NCBI GenBank assembly: GCA_036822055.1
Contig: DAISIK010000005.1
Location: 56,156-120,155 of the forward strand
Length of the DNA: 64,000 nt
DNA from: DAISIK01 sp036822055
GTDB taxonomy: Bacteria > Verrucomicrobiota > Verrucomicrobiia > Opitutales > Puniceicoccaceae
Reading direction: 5' to 3'
Shown here: piece after piece, positions 51,443-58,630 of the stretch
How the letters are laid out: every line of letters begins with the position of its first letter
How positions within the stretch are numbered: the first letter of the stretch is position 1
Position numbers and translations under genes: made by a program
The notes under the pieces: generated by a model
Told to the model about the DNA's origin: nothing
The model's input: only the letters and a program-made list of their open reading frames with translations
The model's database searches: none

Positions 51443-51987
51443 GCCAAGCGAAGCTGGGCGCTTATTGTCTGGTGAAAGTCCAGGCGTTTCAAAGTAACAA
51501 CCATACAGAAACTACCGAGTCTTGCGCTGATGACAGCTATGCGATTAAAAAGATGGCCGTCCCTGAAGACGGAACCCGTTGGGGCGCCCGGGAGGGGACC
51601 GAAGATCATTTAGAACCGATTTCCGGGAATTGGACAACTACGCTGACAGGGAGGGACCCAGAATTGCTTTGGAGTGATCGGAAACTCGGGTCGTCTCTGG
51701 CATTATTGGAGCGAGGCACGGAGGATTATCTTCCGAGCCCTGAATCGACATAGTCAGAGACTAAGCTTCAACCGGACGGGCTTTAGCCAGATGTGGAATG
51801 CGCTCGCCATCCCGAACCCGCAAGTCGTAGAAAAACCCTGTCAACGAAACCACACGTGGAAACTCTCCTACAGATGAAACCCACCTCGCCAACTCCACTG
51901 CGCGACCGCTCAGAGGAGCCCGGTGCGGGAAAACCGCACGCCGGGATCTGCGAGGGGGCTAGTCGGCAACAGGCAGCCTACCTTGAT
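51439..51987 (+). mobile_element. ORF-less group II intron, copy 1
   Basis: 549 nt. 5' end GTGCG with an immediate hairpin (GCGCCAAGC-GAA-GCTGGGCGC), then GGTGAAAGTCC of domain I. Domain V at 51916-51948: GAGCCCGGTGCGG, a GAAAA apical loop, CCGCA, a 2-nt CG bulge, CCGGGATC; the AGC catalytic triad is at 51917-51919 (G3 faces A rather than U). Domain VI at 51952-51984 with branch A at 51980 bulged between AGCCT and CCTT. The intron ends GAT, 7 nt after the branch A. It is about 93-94% identical to copies 2 and 3 (estimated by eye). Internal frames of 60-100 codons have no reverse-transcriptase motif, so it would need an RT in trans. Confidence 0.9.
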
Positions 51988-52033
51988 GCAGATGATTATT
52001 GAGATTCCCTGCGTTTTGAACATTCTTTAAACC

Positions 52034-52249
52034 ATGACGACACTTGAAGAACAGGTTATGAAACTAACTAAATTGCAGAAAGTTAGCCTTATGGAGAAAA
52101 TCTGGGCCGATTTTTCCCAAGAGGGAGATTTGTTCGAACCTCCGGAATGGCATGCCCGAGAGCTGGAGGAGACAGAATGTCGACTCGTGGAAGGAAAAGA
52201 GCATTTCGAAGACTGGACGGAAGCTAAGCGGAAGCTGCGTGAGTCGTGA
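52034..52249 (+). CDS. Antitoxin, addiction-module component family (TA2)
   Basis: 71 residues (MTTLEEQVMKLTKLQKVSLME, EPPEWHARELEETECRLVEGK, DWTEAKRKLRES). Same family and same gene order as the TA1 antitoxin. Stop overlaps the toxin GTG (GTGA, 52246-52249). It starts 46 nt after the end of intron copy 1, which leaves little room for a promoter, so it may be read through from the intron RNA. Confidence 0.85.
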   Translation: MTTLEEQVMKLTKLQKVSLMEKIWADFSQEGDLFEPPEWHARELEETECRLVEGKEHFEDWTEAKRKLRES

Positions 52250-52566
52250 GGCTTCGGATTCTCTCGGTGGCCTCGCGTGATCTCCTTCGGGGAAAACGTT
52301 TTTATGAGAAGCAGTCGGAGGGACTCGGCGACTATTTCTTGGACTCTCTTTTTTCGGACATCGATTCCCTGATTGTTTATGCTGGAATCCACCGAAAGTT
52401 CAGGGGGCATTTTTGCCTCCCCTCGAAACGATTTCCCTACGCGATTTATTATCGGATTGAATCTGAAGAAATTCGAATTTTCCGAGTGATCGATTGTCGA
52501 CAAGATCCTTCGAGTACCGCTCGTGCCCTTCCCATTCGCGAACCAAACAGTGGTGGCAACGGCTAA
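52246..52566 (+). CDS. RelE/ParE family toxin (TA2)
   Basis: 106 residues from GTG 52246: RILSVASRDLLRGKRFYEKQ, GDYFLDSLFSDIDSLIVYAG, IHRKFRGHFCLPSKRFPYAI, YYRIESEEIRIFRVIDCRQDP. Paralogous to the TA1 toxin (shared YAGIH and KRFPF/YAI-YYR blocks). The stop codon 52564-52566 sits in the loop of the terminator-like hairpin that precedes intron copy 2. Confidence 0.87.
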   Translation: MRLRILSVASRDLLRGKRFYEKQSEGLGDYFLDSLFSDIDSLIVYAGIHRKFRGHFCLPSKRFPYAIYYRIESEEIRIFRVIDCRQDPSSTARALPIREPNSGGNG

Positions 52567-52589
52567 CGCCGTGCCACACTTTTATATTC
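52553..52589 (+). terminator. Terminator-like hairpin directly before intron copy 2
   Basis: GTGGCAACGGC (52553-52563) pairs with GCCGTGCCAC (52568-52577) leaving one bulged A and loop TAAC, followed by ACTTTTATATTC. This can end TA2 transcription. The intron begins at the next base, a target layout typical of group IIC introns. Confidence 0.75.
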
Positions 52590-53138
52590 GTGCACCAAGC
52601 GAAGCTGGGCGCTTGTTGTCTGGTGAAAGTCCAGGCGTTTCAAAGTAACAAGCAGACATAGACTACAGAGTCTTGCGCTGATGATAGCTAAGCCATTAGA
52701 AAAATGGCCGTCCCTGAAGACGGAACCCGTGGGGGCGCCCGGGAGGGGACCGAAGATCATTCAGAACCGATTTCCGGTAATTGGACAACTACGCTGACAG
52801 GGAGGTACCCAGAATTACTTTGGAGTGATCGGAAACTCGGATTGTCTCTGGCAGTATTGAAGCGAGGCACAGAAGATTATCTTCCGAGCCCTGAATCGAC
52901 GCAGTCAGAGGCTAAGCTTCAACCGGACGGGCTTTAGCCAGATGTGGAATACTCTCGCCATCCCGAACCCGCAAGTCGTAGAAAAATCCTATCAACGAAA
53001 CCCCACGTGGAAACTCTCCTACAGATGAAAACCACCTCGCCAACTCCACTGCGCGACCGTTCAGATGAGCCCGGTGCGGGAAAACCGCACGCCGGAATCT
53101 GCGAGGGGGCTAGTCGGCAACAGGCAGCCTACCTTGAT
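52590..53138 (+). mobile_element. ORF-less group II intron, copy 2
   Basis: 549 nt, same length and architecture as copy 1. 5' end is GTGCA rather than GTGCG. Domain V 53067-53099 carries a G-to-A change (CCGGAATC) that adds a C-A mismatch beside the triad. Domain VI has the branch A at 53131, 7 nt before the GAT end. The 5'-end and domain V changes make it the least intact copy; it may be splicing-defective. No coding capacity for an intron protein. Confidence 0.88.
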
Positions 53139-53185
53139 GCCAAAAAATGAGTTGCTTAACTTACTGAATGTGGTAATCTTTTTCG

Positions 53186-53467
53186 GTGATCACTTCTTTT
53201 GCATGTCGTGAGACCGAAAAGATTTTCGAAGGCCTGAGAAGCCAAAAGCTACCTTCAGACATCCAATCAAGAGCGAGGAGACGACTCATTCAGCTAGATA
53301 ATGCACAGAACATCAACGACATGAGGATTCCTCCGAGCAACCATCTGGAGAAGCTATCGGGTGATATGGCTGGATCTTGGAGTATCAGAGTGAATCAACA
53401 ATGGCGTCTTGTCTTCCTTTGGGAAGAAGGGAACGCCACGGAGGTAAGAATCATCGACTACCATTGA
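53186..53467 (+). CDS. higB: HigB-type toxin (TA3)
   Basis: 93 residues from GTG 53186. RelE-superfamily HigB/plasmid maintenance killer protein: FACRETEKIFEGLRSQKLPS, RRLIQLDNAQNINDMRIPPS, NHLEKLSGDMAGSWSIRVNQ, QWRLVFLWEEGN. In HigBA the toxin comes first, as here. It cuts mRNA on the ribosome. Starts 47 nt after intron copy 2. Confidence 0.93.
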   Translation: MITSFACRETEKIFEGLRSQKLPSDIQSRARRRLIQLDNAQNINDMRIPPSNHLEKLSGDMAGSWSIRVNQQWRLVFLWEEGNATEVRIIDYH

Positions 53468-53472
53468 ATAAC

Positions 53473-53772
53473 ATGAATAACGAATTAATTCCACTTGAGA
53501 ATTTTTTTGCTGCCACTCTCGAAGAGACGCTGGATGAGTGGCCAGCAACCATGACCCAAGTTGCCATGGCCACAGGTATTCCACTTCCGCATCTTTCGGG
53601 AATGAAGACCGGTAAGCGGCGCTGTACTCCCGAATACGATCTACGAATGAGTCGCTACTTCGGCACCAGTCGCGGATACTGGATGCGACTACAACTCGCT
53701 TATGACATGGACCGAACCCTACGCATGAAGGGTTCTGAGATTGATCGAAGTGTTCACGCAGCAGCAGGATAA
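53473..53772 (+). CDS. higA: HigA-type antitoxin (TA3)
   Basis: 99 residues from ATG 53473, 5 nt after higB. XRE-type helix-turn-helix: ATMTQVAMATGIPLPHLSGM and KTGKRRCTPEYDLRMSRYFG, then the HigA C-terminal YWMRLQLAYDMDRTLRM. Binds HigB and represses the operon. A bad fit to the preceding longer frame excludes an earlier start. Confidence 0.93.
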   Translation: MNNELIPLENFFAATLEETLDEWPATMTQVAMATGIPLPHLSGMKTGKRRCTPEYDLRMSRYFGTSRGYWMRLQLAYDMDRTLRMKGSEIDRSVHAAAG

Positions 53773-53903
53773 CCTCAGGCCAATAAGACGCTTCGTGCAA
53801 CCCGCTAGCAGTGGCGGTGTTTGGGGCGTCCTTTGTAGTTTGAACCCTCACCCCGAGTTCTTCTTCCCCCGAGACCGGTAGCGGGCGCCCGAGCTCCACG
53901 TCC

Positions 53904-54453
53904 GTGCGCCAAGCGAAGCTGGGCGCTTCTTGTCTGGTGAAAGTCCAGGCGTTTCAAAGTAACAACCAGACAGAAACTACAGAGTCTTGCGCTGATGATA
54001 GCTAAGCCATTAGAAAAATGGCCGTCCCTGAAGACGGAACCCGTGGGGGCGCCCGGGAGGGGACCGAAGATCATTTAGAACCGATTTCCGGGAATTGGAC
54101 AACTACGCTGACAGGGAGGGACCCGGAATTGCTTTGCAGTGATCGGAAACTCGGATCGTCTCTGGCAGTATTGGAGGGAGGCACGGAAGATTATCTTCCG
54201 TGCCCTGAATCGACGTAGTCAGAGGCTAAGCTTCAACCGGACGGGCTTTAGCCAGGTGTGGAAGGCGCTCGCCATCCCGAACCCGCAAGTCGTAGAAGAG
54301 CCCTATCAACGAAACGCAACGTGGAAACTCTCCTACTGATGAACCCCACCTCGCCAACTCCACTACGCGACCGCTCAGAGGAGCCCGGTGCGGGAAAACC
54401 GCACGCCGGGATCTGCGAGGGGGCTAGTCGGCAACATCTAGTTCTACTCTAAT
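53904..54453 (+). mobile_element. ORF-less group II intron, copy 3
   Basis: 550 nt, GTGCG 5' end. Identical architecture; domain V 54381-54413 keeps the canonical GGGATC. After GTCGGCAACA it departs from copies 1 and 2: domain VI is GAG-GGGG-CTAG, loop, CTAG-TTCT-A-CTC, so the stem sequence is replaced but pairing and the bulged branch A (54446) are kept, again 7 nt before the AAT end. The covariation of a changed stem supports a working RNA. Upstream 130 bp contain a stem AAGACGC/GCGTCCTT (53785-53791, 53826-53833) and the palindrome CGGGCGCCCG near the insertion site. Confidence 0.88.
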
Positions 54454-54465
54454 GGTAAAAATATA

Positions 54466-54975
54466 ATGCGCAATCGTAGTCAGAAAGCTTTTGTAGCTCT
54501 AGGAATCGTTCTGCTATGCGTTGTCGGCAGTGCATTTTTTCTATTTCGCTATGCGAGCGGCCCATTCGAATCAGTTTACTACCAAGTGTTCGAGGCTGCT
54601 AGGTCGGGTGATTTTCATCAAGTGAAACGGCTTGTTGACAGGGGTGCAGATCCGAGTGGAATAGCGGATTACTTGCAGACAAAACCGTTCATGGAATTCA
54701 CTTCACCACTAATGGTTGCAGTGAGCCGGAGAGAATTTGCGATGACAGAGTATCTTTTGGATGCTGGCGCTGATCCCAACTTAATTGAAGGGTTGAATTG
54801 GTCCCCATTGATGGAAGCCATCGAGCAGAATAATAGTGAGAGCGTCGAAGCCTTACTTCGATTCGGTGCCGATCCCAAAACGGGATATGGTCAGGACGAC
54901 TCAGCTGGACAACATGCCCTGCGACGGAACAGAGAGACTCTTGTTTCTATTATCGAGAAATATATAGAAAGATAG
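54466..54975 (+). CDS. Membrane-anchored ankyrin-repeat protein
   Basis: 169 residues. N-terminal helix (KAFVALGIVLLCVVGSAFFLF) then about three ankyrin repeats: FEAARSGDFHQVKRLVDRGA, TSPLMVAVSRREFAMTEYLL and NWSPLMEAIEQNNSESVEAL. Protein-binding scaffold, facing the periplasm or cytosol depending on topology. It starts 12 nt after the end of intron copy 3, so it is the downstream exon of that intron. AT-rich relative to the core genes. Confidence 0.88.
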   Translation: MRNRSQKAFVALGIVLLCVVGSAFFLFRYASGPFESVYYQVFEAARSGDFHQVKRLVDRGADPSGIADYLQTKPFMEFTSPLMVAVSRREFAMTEYLLDAGADPNLIEGLNWSPLMEAIEQNNSESVEALLRFGADPKTGYGQDDSAGQHALRRNRETLVSIIEKYIER

Positions 54976-55134
54976 TTCAACAATGCGATCCATCTCGTTC
55001 GGGAGACGTAGAACCTGCGTAACTCAGCGTATCCATAGGCTTTAATTATTATGTCCCGATCAGGCGGTTGACAAGTGAGCGGGATATAACAAGTCGGTCG
55101 CAAAATCCTCAAGACGGTGAAGGGCGATTAGTCC

Positions 55135-56193
55135 TCATCGCACGATTTCTTTGAGCAACTCCGCAATCAATTCCGTTGCCTTACGATGTCGCAAGAGCGG
55201 CGCGCCCTGCCCGGCGTAAAAGAGTCCGTCCCGGACTTTGTCACCACCAGCGTTCGCCAGCTTGAGCGGGCGGGTCAAGGCACTCTGCAACGGGTAGCCG
55301 AGATGCGTTCGACTGAGTTGTTCCAGCTCCTCCAATGCGGGCGTGACAACAAATCGGGCCAGGCGGCCCGAAACGCAGTTGCTCAGGCGCGTGCGGCGGG
55401 CCGACGGGCTGAACAGGAACTCCTTGTGCAGCGGAGGCGCACCGGATTCCTCGCAGGCCAGAAAGGCCGTGCCGACCTGGACCGCTCCGGCGTCGAGTTT
55501 CAATGCAGCAGCAACTCCCGCAGCGTCGGCGATGCCGCCCGCTGCGATGACTGGGATCTTCACTGCCGTCACCATCTGCCGCACCAGGGCCAGCGTCCCA
55601 TGCAGTGAATCCTCCGCCGGACGCAAGAACGAAGGTCGGTGCCCGCCCGCCTCGAAGCCGGTGGCCAGCACGAAATCCACTCCTGCGGCTTCAAGTGCTT
55701 GTGCCTCATCCAGCGTGGTCGCCGCGCCGATCGTCCGGATTCCGTGTTGCCGACATTCACTCAACATTTGCCCATCGGGAATGCCAAAGACAAAACTGAA
55801 GACGGGTGGCCGCGCCCGCAAAATCGCCTCCATTTGTCGCCCGAAGTCGATCATCTCAGGCGGCATGAAAGAAGGAGGCGCGATTCCCCGACATTCGAAG
55901 ACAGGCTTCAGCTCATCCGCCGCCCGCTCGAAATCTTCAGGCTTCGCATCCCGTGCACGGGCATCCAGGCTGTCCACCCACAGATTCAGGGCAAACGGCC
56001 CGGCGGTTCTTGCTCGAATCCCGGCAGCCACGTCCTCGATCTCACCGGGAGTCAGCAAATGCGCCCCGTAAGAGCCCATTCCGCCCGCGTTGGAGACCGT
56101 CGCAGCAAGTTCCACCGTCGACAATCCACCACCGAACGGCCCTTGGATGATGGGGTGCCGAATACCGAGCTTTTGGGTGACAACGGTATTCAT
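55135..56193 (-). CDS. Nitronate monooxygenase family flavoprotein
   Basis: 352 residues. FMN-dependent TIM-barrel family (2-nitropropane dioxygenase/NMO): LGIRHPIIQGPFGGGLSTVE, SNAGGMGSYGAHLLTP, FVLATGFEAGGHRPSFLR with the catalytic His in EAGGH, and VIAAGGIADAAGVAAALKL, DAGAVQVGTAFLAC. Oxidises propionate-3-nitronate or related toxins. Operon with nitroreductase 10 nt upstream. Confidence 0.93.
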   Translation of the reverse strand: MNTVVTQKLGIRHPIIQGPFGGGLSTVELAATVSNAGGMGSYGAHLLTPGEIEDVAAGIRARTAGPFALNLWVDSLDARARDAKPEDFERAADELKPVFECRGIAPPSFMPPEMIDFGRQMEAILRARPPVFSFVFGIPDGQMLSECRQHGIRTIGAATTLDEAQALEAAGVDFVLATGFEAGGHRPSFLRPAEDSLHGTLALVRQMVTAVKIPVIAAGGIADAAGVAAALKLDAGAVQVGTAFLACEESGAPPLHKEFLFSPSARRTRLSNCVSGRLARFVVTPALEELEQLSRTHLGYPLQSALTRPLKLANAGGDKVRDGLFYAGQGAPLLRHRKATELIAELLKEIVR

Positions 56194-56203
56194 GGAATCT
56201 TTG

Positions 56204-56827
56204 TCATTGGGTAAAACGGTCCGTGATCACCACCTCCTCGTCCGGGAGGCGTTGGCCGCGAGGCCAGACCGGACTGGCCTGCTTGCCGATGGCCAGCATG
56301 AAGCTGAGCGCATGATCCTCCGGCAGGCGGATCAGCTTGGCTACCGCCTCGGCATCAAAACCGATCATCGGACAGGACTCATAACCCAATCCCCTCGCGG
56401 CCAGCATCAGCGTCATGCCCGCAAAGGAACTGGATCGTATCGCTTCATCGCGGATCAACTGCGGCTTGCCTTCGTAGAACGGAGTAATCGCGGGCACCAG
56501 AAAATCCTGCACCTCCTGCGGGGCATGGGCCCAGTAACGCTGCGGGTTCTTGGCATGGGCCTTGAGATCGGCGCAAAGAATCACCAACAGCGAGGCGTCG
56601 GTCACCTGCGACTGATCCCAGGCCACCGCCCGGATTTGTTTCCTCAGATCCGGATCGCGCACCAGCACAAACCGGTAGTTCTGCATATTGAATGAACTGG
56701 GAGCCAGCTTCGCCAAAGCGATAAGCCGGGCAAGCTCCTCATCCGTCATGCGGTGATCGGGGTCGAAGTGTTTGACCGACCGGCGCGTTTCAATGGCTTC
56801 GTTTACATCAAGAGATTGTTTTGTCAT
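56204..56827 (-). CDS. Nitroreductase family protein
   Basis: 207 residues. FMN-dependent NAD(P)H oxidoreductase: N-terminal AIETRRSVKHFDPDHRMTDEE with phosphate-binding Arg-x-Ser, LAPSSFNMQNYRFVLVRDP, and LAARGLGYESCPMIGFDAEA. Reduces nitro or quinone compounds. With NMO it forms a detoxification pair, divergent from the HxlR regulator. Confidence 0.93.
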   Translation of the reverse strand: MTKQSLDVNEAIETRRSVKHFDPDHRMTDEELARLIALAKLAPSSFNMQNYRFVLVRDPDLRKQIRAVAWDQSQVTDASLLVILCADLKAHAKNPQRYWAHAPQEVQDFLVPAITPFYEGKPQLIRDEAIRSSSFAGMTLMLAARGLGYESCPMIGFDAEAVAKLIRLPEDHALSFMLAIGKQASPVWPRGQRLPDEEVVITDRFTQ

Positions 56828-56918
56828 AGGTCCATAGGATGGCGTATTGATTACTTTTATTCACCTAGTTTCTTGCAGTAATTTTAGAATCTGGTTACCT
56901 TCCGGTAACCCGTTCACT

Positions 56919-57278
56919 ATGGTCCCCCGTCGCAAAAGCAAAGTCCCGCCCCCGCCCGAGCACTGCCCTCTCGGTGAATGCCTCAGCATCATCGGCGGTG
57001 CTTGGACACCCAACATCATCTGGTATCTGGAACGCGGCCCGCGCACCTTCAGCGAGTTGAAGAGCGATTTGAAAAATGGCGGCAAGGGCATCTCTGCCAA
57101 GGTCCTTTCCTCACGCTTGAAAAAACTGGTGGCTGACGGCGTGATTCTGCGCACCGTCCAACCCACCTCCCCACCCACCGTCGAATACGCCCTCACGCCC
57201 CTCGGCCTCGAACTCAAACCCGCCATCGAAGCCATCGTCGCCGTCGGCCACCGGCTAAAGGAGAGGCGGGGAAAGTGA
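56919..57278 (+). CDS. HxlR-family transcriptional regulator
   Basis: 119 residues from ATG 56919 (MVPRRKSKVPPPPEHCPL); a TTG at 56847 would extend into the promoter. Winged helix: CLSIIGGAWTPNIIWYLERG, RTFSELKSDLKNGGKGISAK, VLSSRLKKLVADGVILRTVQ, PTVEYALTPLGLELKPAIEA. One Cys (HCPLGE) near the N-terminus, the redox- or electrophile-sensing position of many HxlR proteins. Divergent from the flavoprotein pair across about 90 bp, so it probably regulates them. Confidence 0.9.
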   Translation: MVPRRKSKVPPPPEHCPLGECLSIIGGAWTPNIIWYLERGPRTFSELKSDLKNGGKGISAKVLSSRLKKLVADGVILRTVQPTSPPTVEYALTPLGLELKPAIEAIVAVGHRLKERRGK

Positions 57279-57330
57279 CACCACCAACACGCCCCGATGT
57301 GACACCTTGAGAACAGGCGCTTGGCGTTTA

Positions 57331-57360
57331 TTGACAAAGTTCGCCAATATTGGCTATATT
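57331..57360 (+). promoter_or_regulatory. Strong promoter with operator palindrome for the ParD/ParE-type module
   Basis: -35 TTGACA at 57331-57336 and -10 TATATT at 57355-57360 with 18-nt spacing. The perfect 12-bp palindrome GCCAATATTGGC (57343-57354) fills the spacer, just upstream of the antitoxin ATG at 57367. This is the expected site of autorepression by the antitoxin. Confidence 0.8.
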
Positions 57361-57366
57361 TACTGT

Positions 57367-57633
57367 ATGCCAAGTACCATCAATCTCTCCCTGACCGAAG
57401 AACTGCGTGCCTTTGTAGATCGAAACTGCGGCGATCAGGGTTTGTATGCGACTCCCAGCGAATTTTTTCGTGATCTGTTGCGGGAGAAAAAGGAACGGCA
57501 GGAAGCGGCAGCCATCCGCGATGGGGTTTTGGAAGGCTATAGGGATCTGCTGGAAGGCAGGAGTGTGGAATTTGAGGGCAGCCTGCACTCTGCCCTCGAC
57601 GAAGCCAACGAGTGCGAGCAATCCGGCTGGTAA
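57367..57633 (+). CDS. ParD-like antitoxin (CC2985 family)
   Basis: 88 residues from ATG 57367 (MPSTINLSLTEELRAFVDRN). Ribbon-helix-helix start STINLSLTEELRAFV, then ATPSEFFRDLLREKKERQEA and a C-terminal tail that wraps the toxin. Followed after 14 nt by the ParE-type toxin gene. Confidence 0.9.
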   Translation: MPSTINLSLTEELRAFVDRNCGDQGLYATPSEFFRDLLREKKERQEAAAIRDGVLEGYRDLLEGRSVEFEGSLHSALDEANECEQSGW

Positions 57634-57647
57634 GTGTTGACAGGTAA

Positions 57648-58022
57648 ATGAAGGTTTCGCTGCGATTATCCCGCCGTGCCGTTCTGGACATTCAGCAGAT
57701 CGAGACTTATTCGGTGGAAAAATGGGGTGCGAAAGTCGCTGCCGAATATCTCAAGAGCATTGAGGCCGCGCTGAATTTATTGCGGGAGGATCCCTCGTTA
57801 CTCAGGGCCAAGCCGGAATTCTCTCCGTCCCTGAGTTTTTACAGGGTTCGGCAGCATTTTCTCGTATGCGCCACGTTCGAGGACCAGATTTTTGTTCTGA
57901 CCGTCAAACACGGAGCGATGGACCTTCCCAACCGAATCGCGGAAATCGAGCCGCAACTCCATCGCGAGGCCGCGATGCTCCATGCCGCTTATCAAAAGAA
58001 GCGTCGGCCTGGTGCTGGCTGA
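57648..58022 (+). CDS. ParE-like toxin
   Basis: 124 residues: VSLRLSRRAVLDIQQIETYSVEKWG, AAEYLKSIEAALNLLREDPS, LLRAKPEFSPSLSFYRVRQH, FLVCATFEDQIFVLTVKHGA. Matches the ParE/RelE fold with basic residues in the C-terminal half. Toxicity probably through gyrase (family knowledge). Confidence 0.9.
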   Translation: MKVSLRLSRRAVLDIQQIETYSVEKWGAKVAAEYLKSIEAALNLLREDPSLLRAKPEFSPSLSFYRVRQHFLVCATFEDQIFVLTVKHGAMDLPNRIAEIEPQLHREAAMLHAAYQKKRRPGAG

Positions 58023-58035
58023 TGAGGGGAAACCA

Positions 58036-58142
58036 TGGGCCTGACCATTCACTACCAAGGCGGGATTGACCGCACGGACCTGCTCTTGAAGCTGATCAAC
58101 GAGCTGGAAGACATCGCCGTGGCGATGGATTGGAAATCGTAG
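58036..58142 (+). pseudogene. Short frameshifted remnant
   Basis: ATG 58036 gives MGLTIHYQGGIDRTD and then stops early; a one-base shift restores LLKLINELEDIAVAMDWKS to TAG 58140-58142. The MGLTIHY start is typical of a small conserved family found beside other genes, so this looks like a truncated and frameshifted copy. Confidence 0.4.
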
Positions 58143-58190
58143 CGGGTCGATGAGGGCGTGAGGGCCAGCCCGATCCAATTTTCCGGGGTA

Positions 58191-58613
58191 TCACATCCGC
58201 CCCTCATCGGCTTCTACCAAATGCAGAAGTGTCGTAATGTCCGTGCGGTGGGACAGGCCGTAGTCGGCTTTACGTTTTTGAAACCAGGCAAGCAGGGCTC
58301 GGTCAGTGGCATCGGGACGGTCGGCCAGCCATTGGTTGAAGCAGACCTTTTCCTCTGGGGACTTGGCGACATGCGGCCGCAGCCAGCCGATGATGGCGTT
58401 GTCGTCGCGCAGGTCGCGCACGGCGGCAGCGAAGCCTTCATGGCTCAGGCCGACCTCGGCCAGCCACAGGCCGTCGGTGCGGGAGCCGAGGCACTCCACG
58501 TAATCCGGCGGTAGTTTACCACGCTGGTTCAGTCGGATTTTATCGATGTAGCGAGGCAGCCATATCCAGCCGTCGAGTTGTTCGAAGGCACCGCGCAGTT
58601 CCTGAATTTTCAT
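58191..58613 (-). CDS. DUF5069-family protein (second copy)
   Basis: 140 residues: QLDGWIWLPRYIDKIRLNQR, GKLPPDYVECLGSRTDGLWL, VGLSHEGFAAAVRDLRDDNA, IIGWLRPHVAKSPEEKVCFN. This is the core DUF5069 pattern (LPRxIDKxR, G-x-L-P, a D-G turn, a final W-L segment). Differs from the 3827 protein by lacking the long N-terminal extension. Function unknown. Same strand as the hydrolase genes upstream. Confidence 0.8.
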   Translation of the reverse strand: MKIQELRGAFEQLDGWIWLPRYIDKIRLNQRGKLPPDYVECLGSRTDGLWLAEVGLSHEGFAAAVRDLRDDNAIIGWLRPHVAKSPEEKVCFNQWLADRPDATDRALLAWFQKRKADYGLSHRTDITTLLHLVEADEGRM

Positions 58614-58630
58614 TGGAAATTTTCGTCCGG

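Noticed and set aside
51553..51753. Small frames of 60-104 codons inside each intron copy (for example AVPEDGTRGGAREGTED-type peptide)
   Set aside because: They lie within ribozyme domains, have no reverse-transcriptase or maturase motif and lack ribosome sites; typical misannotated intron frames.
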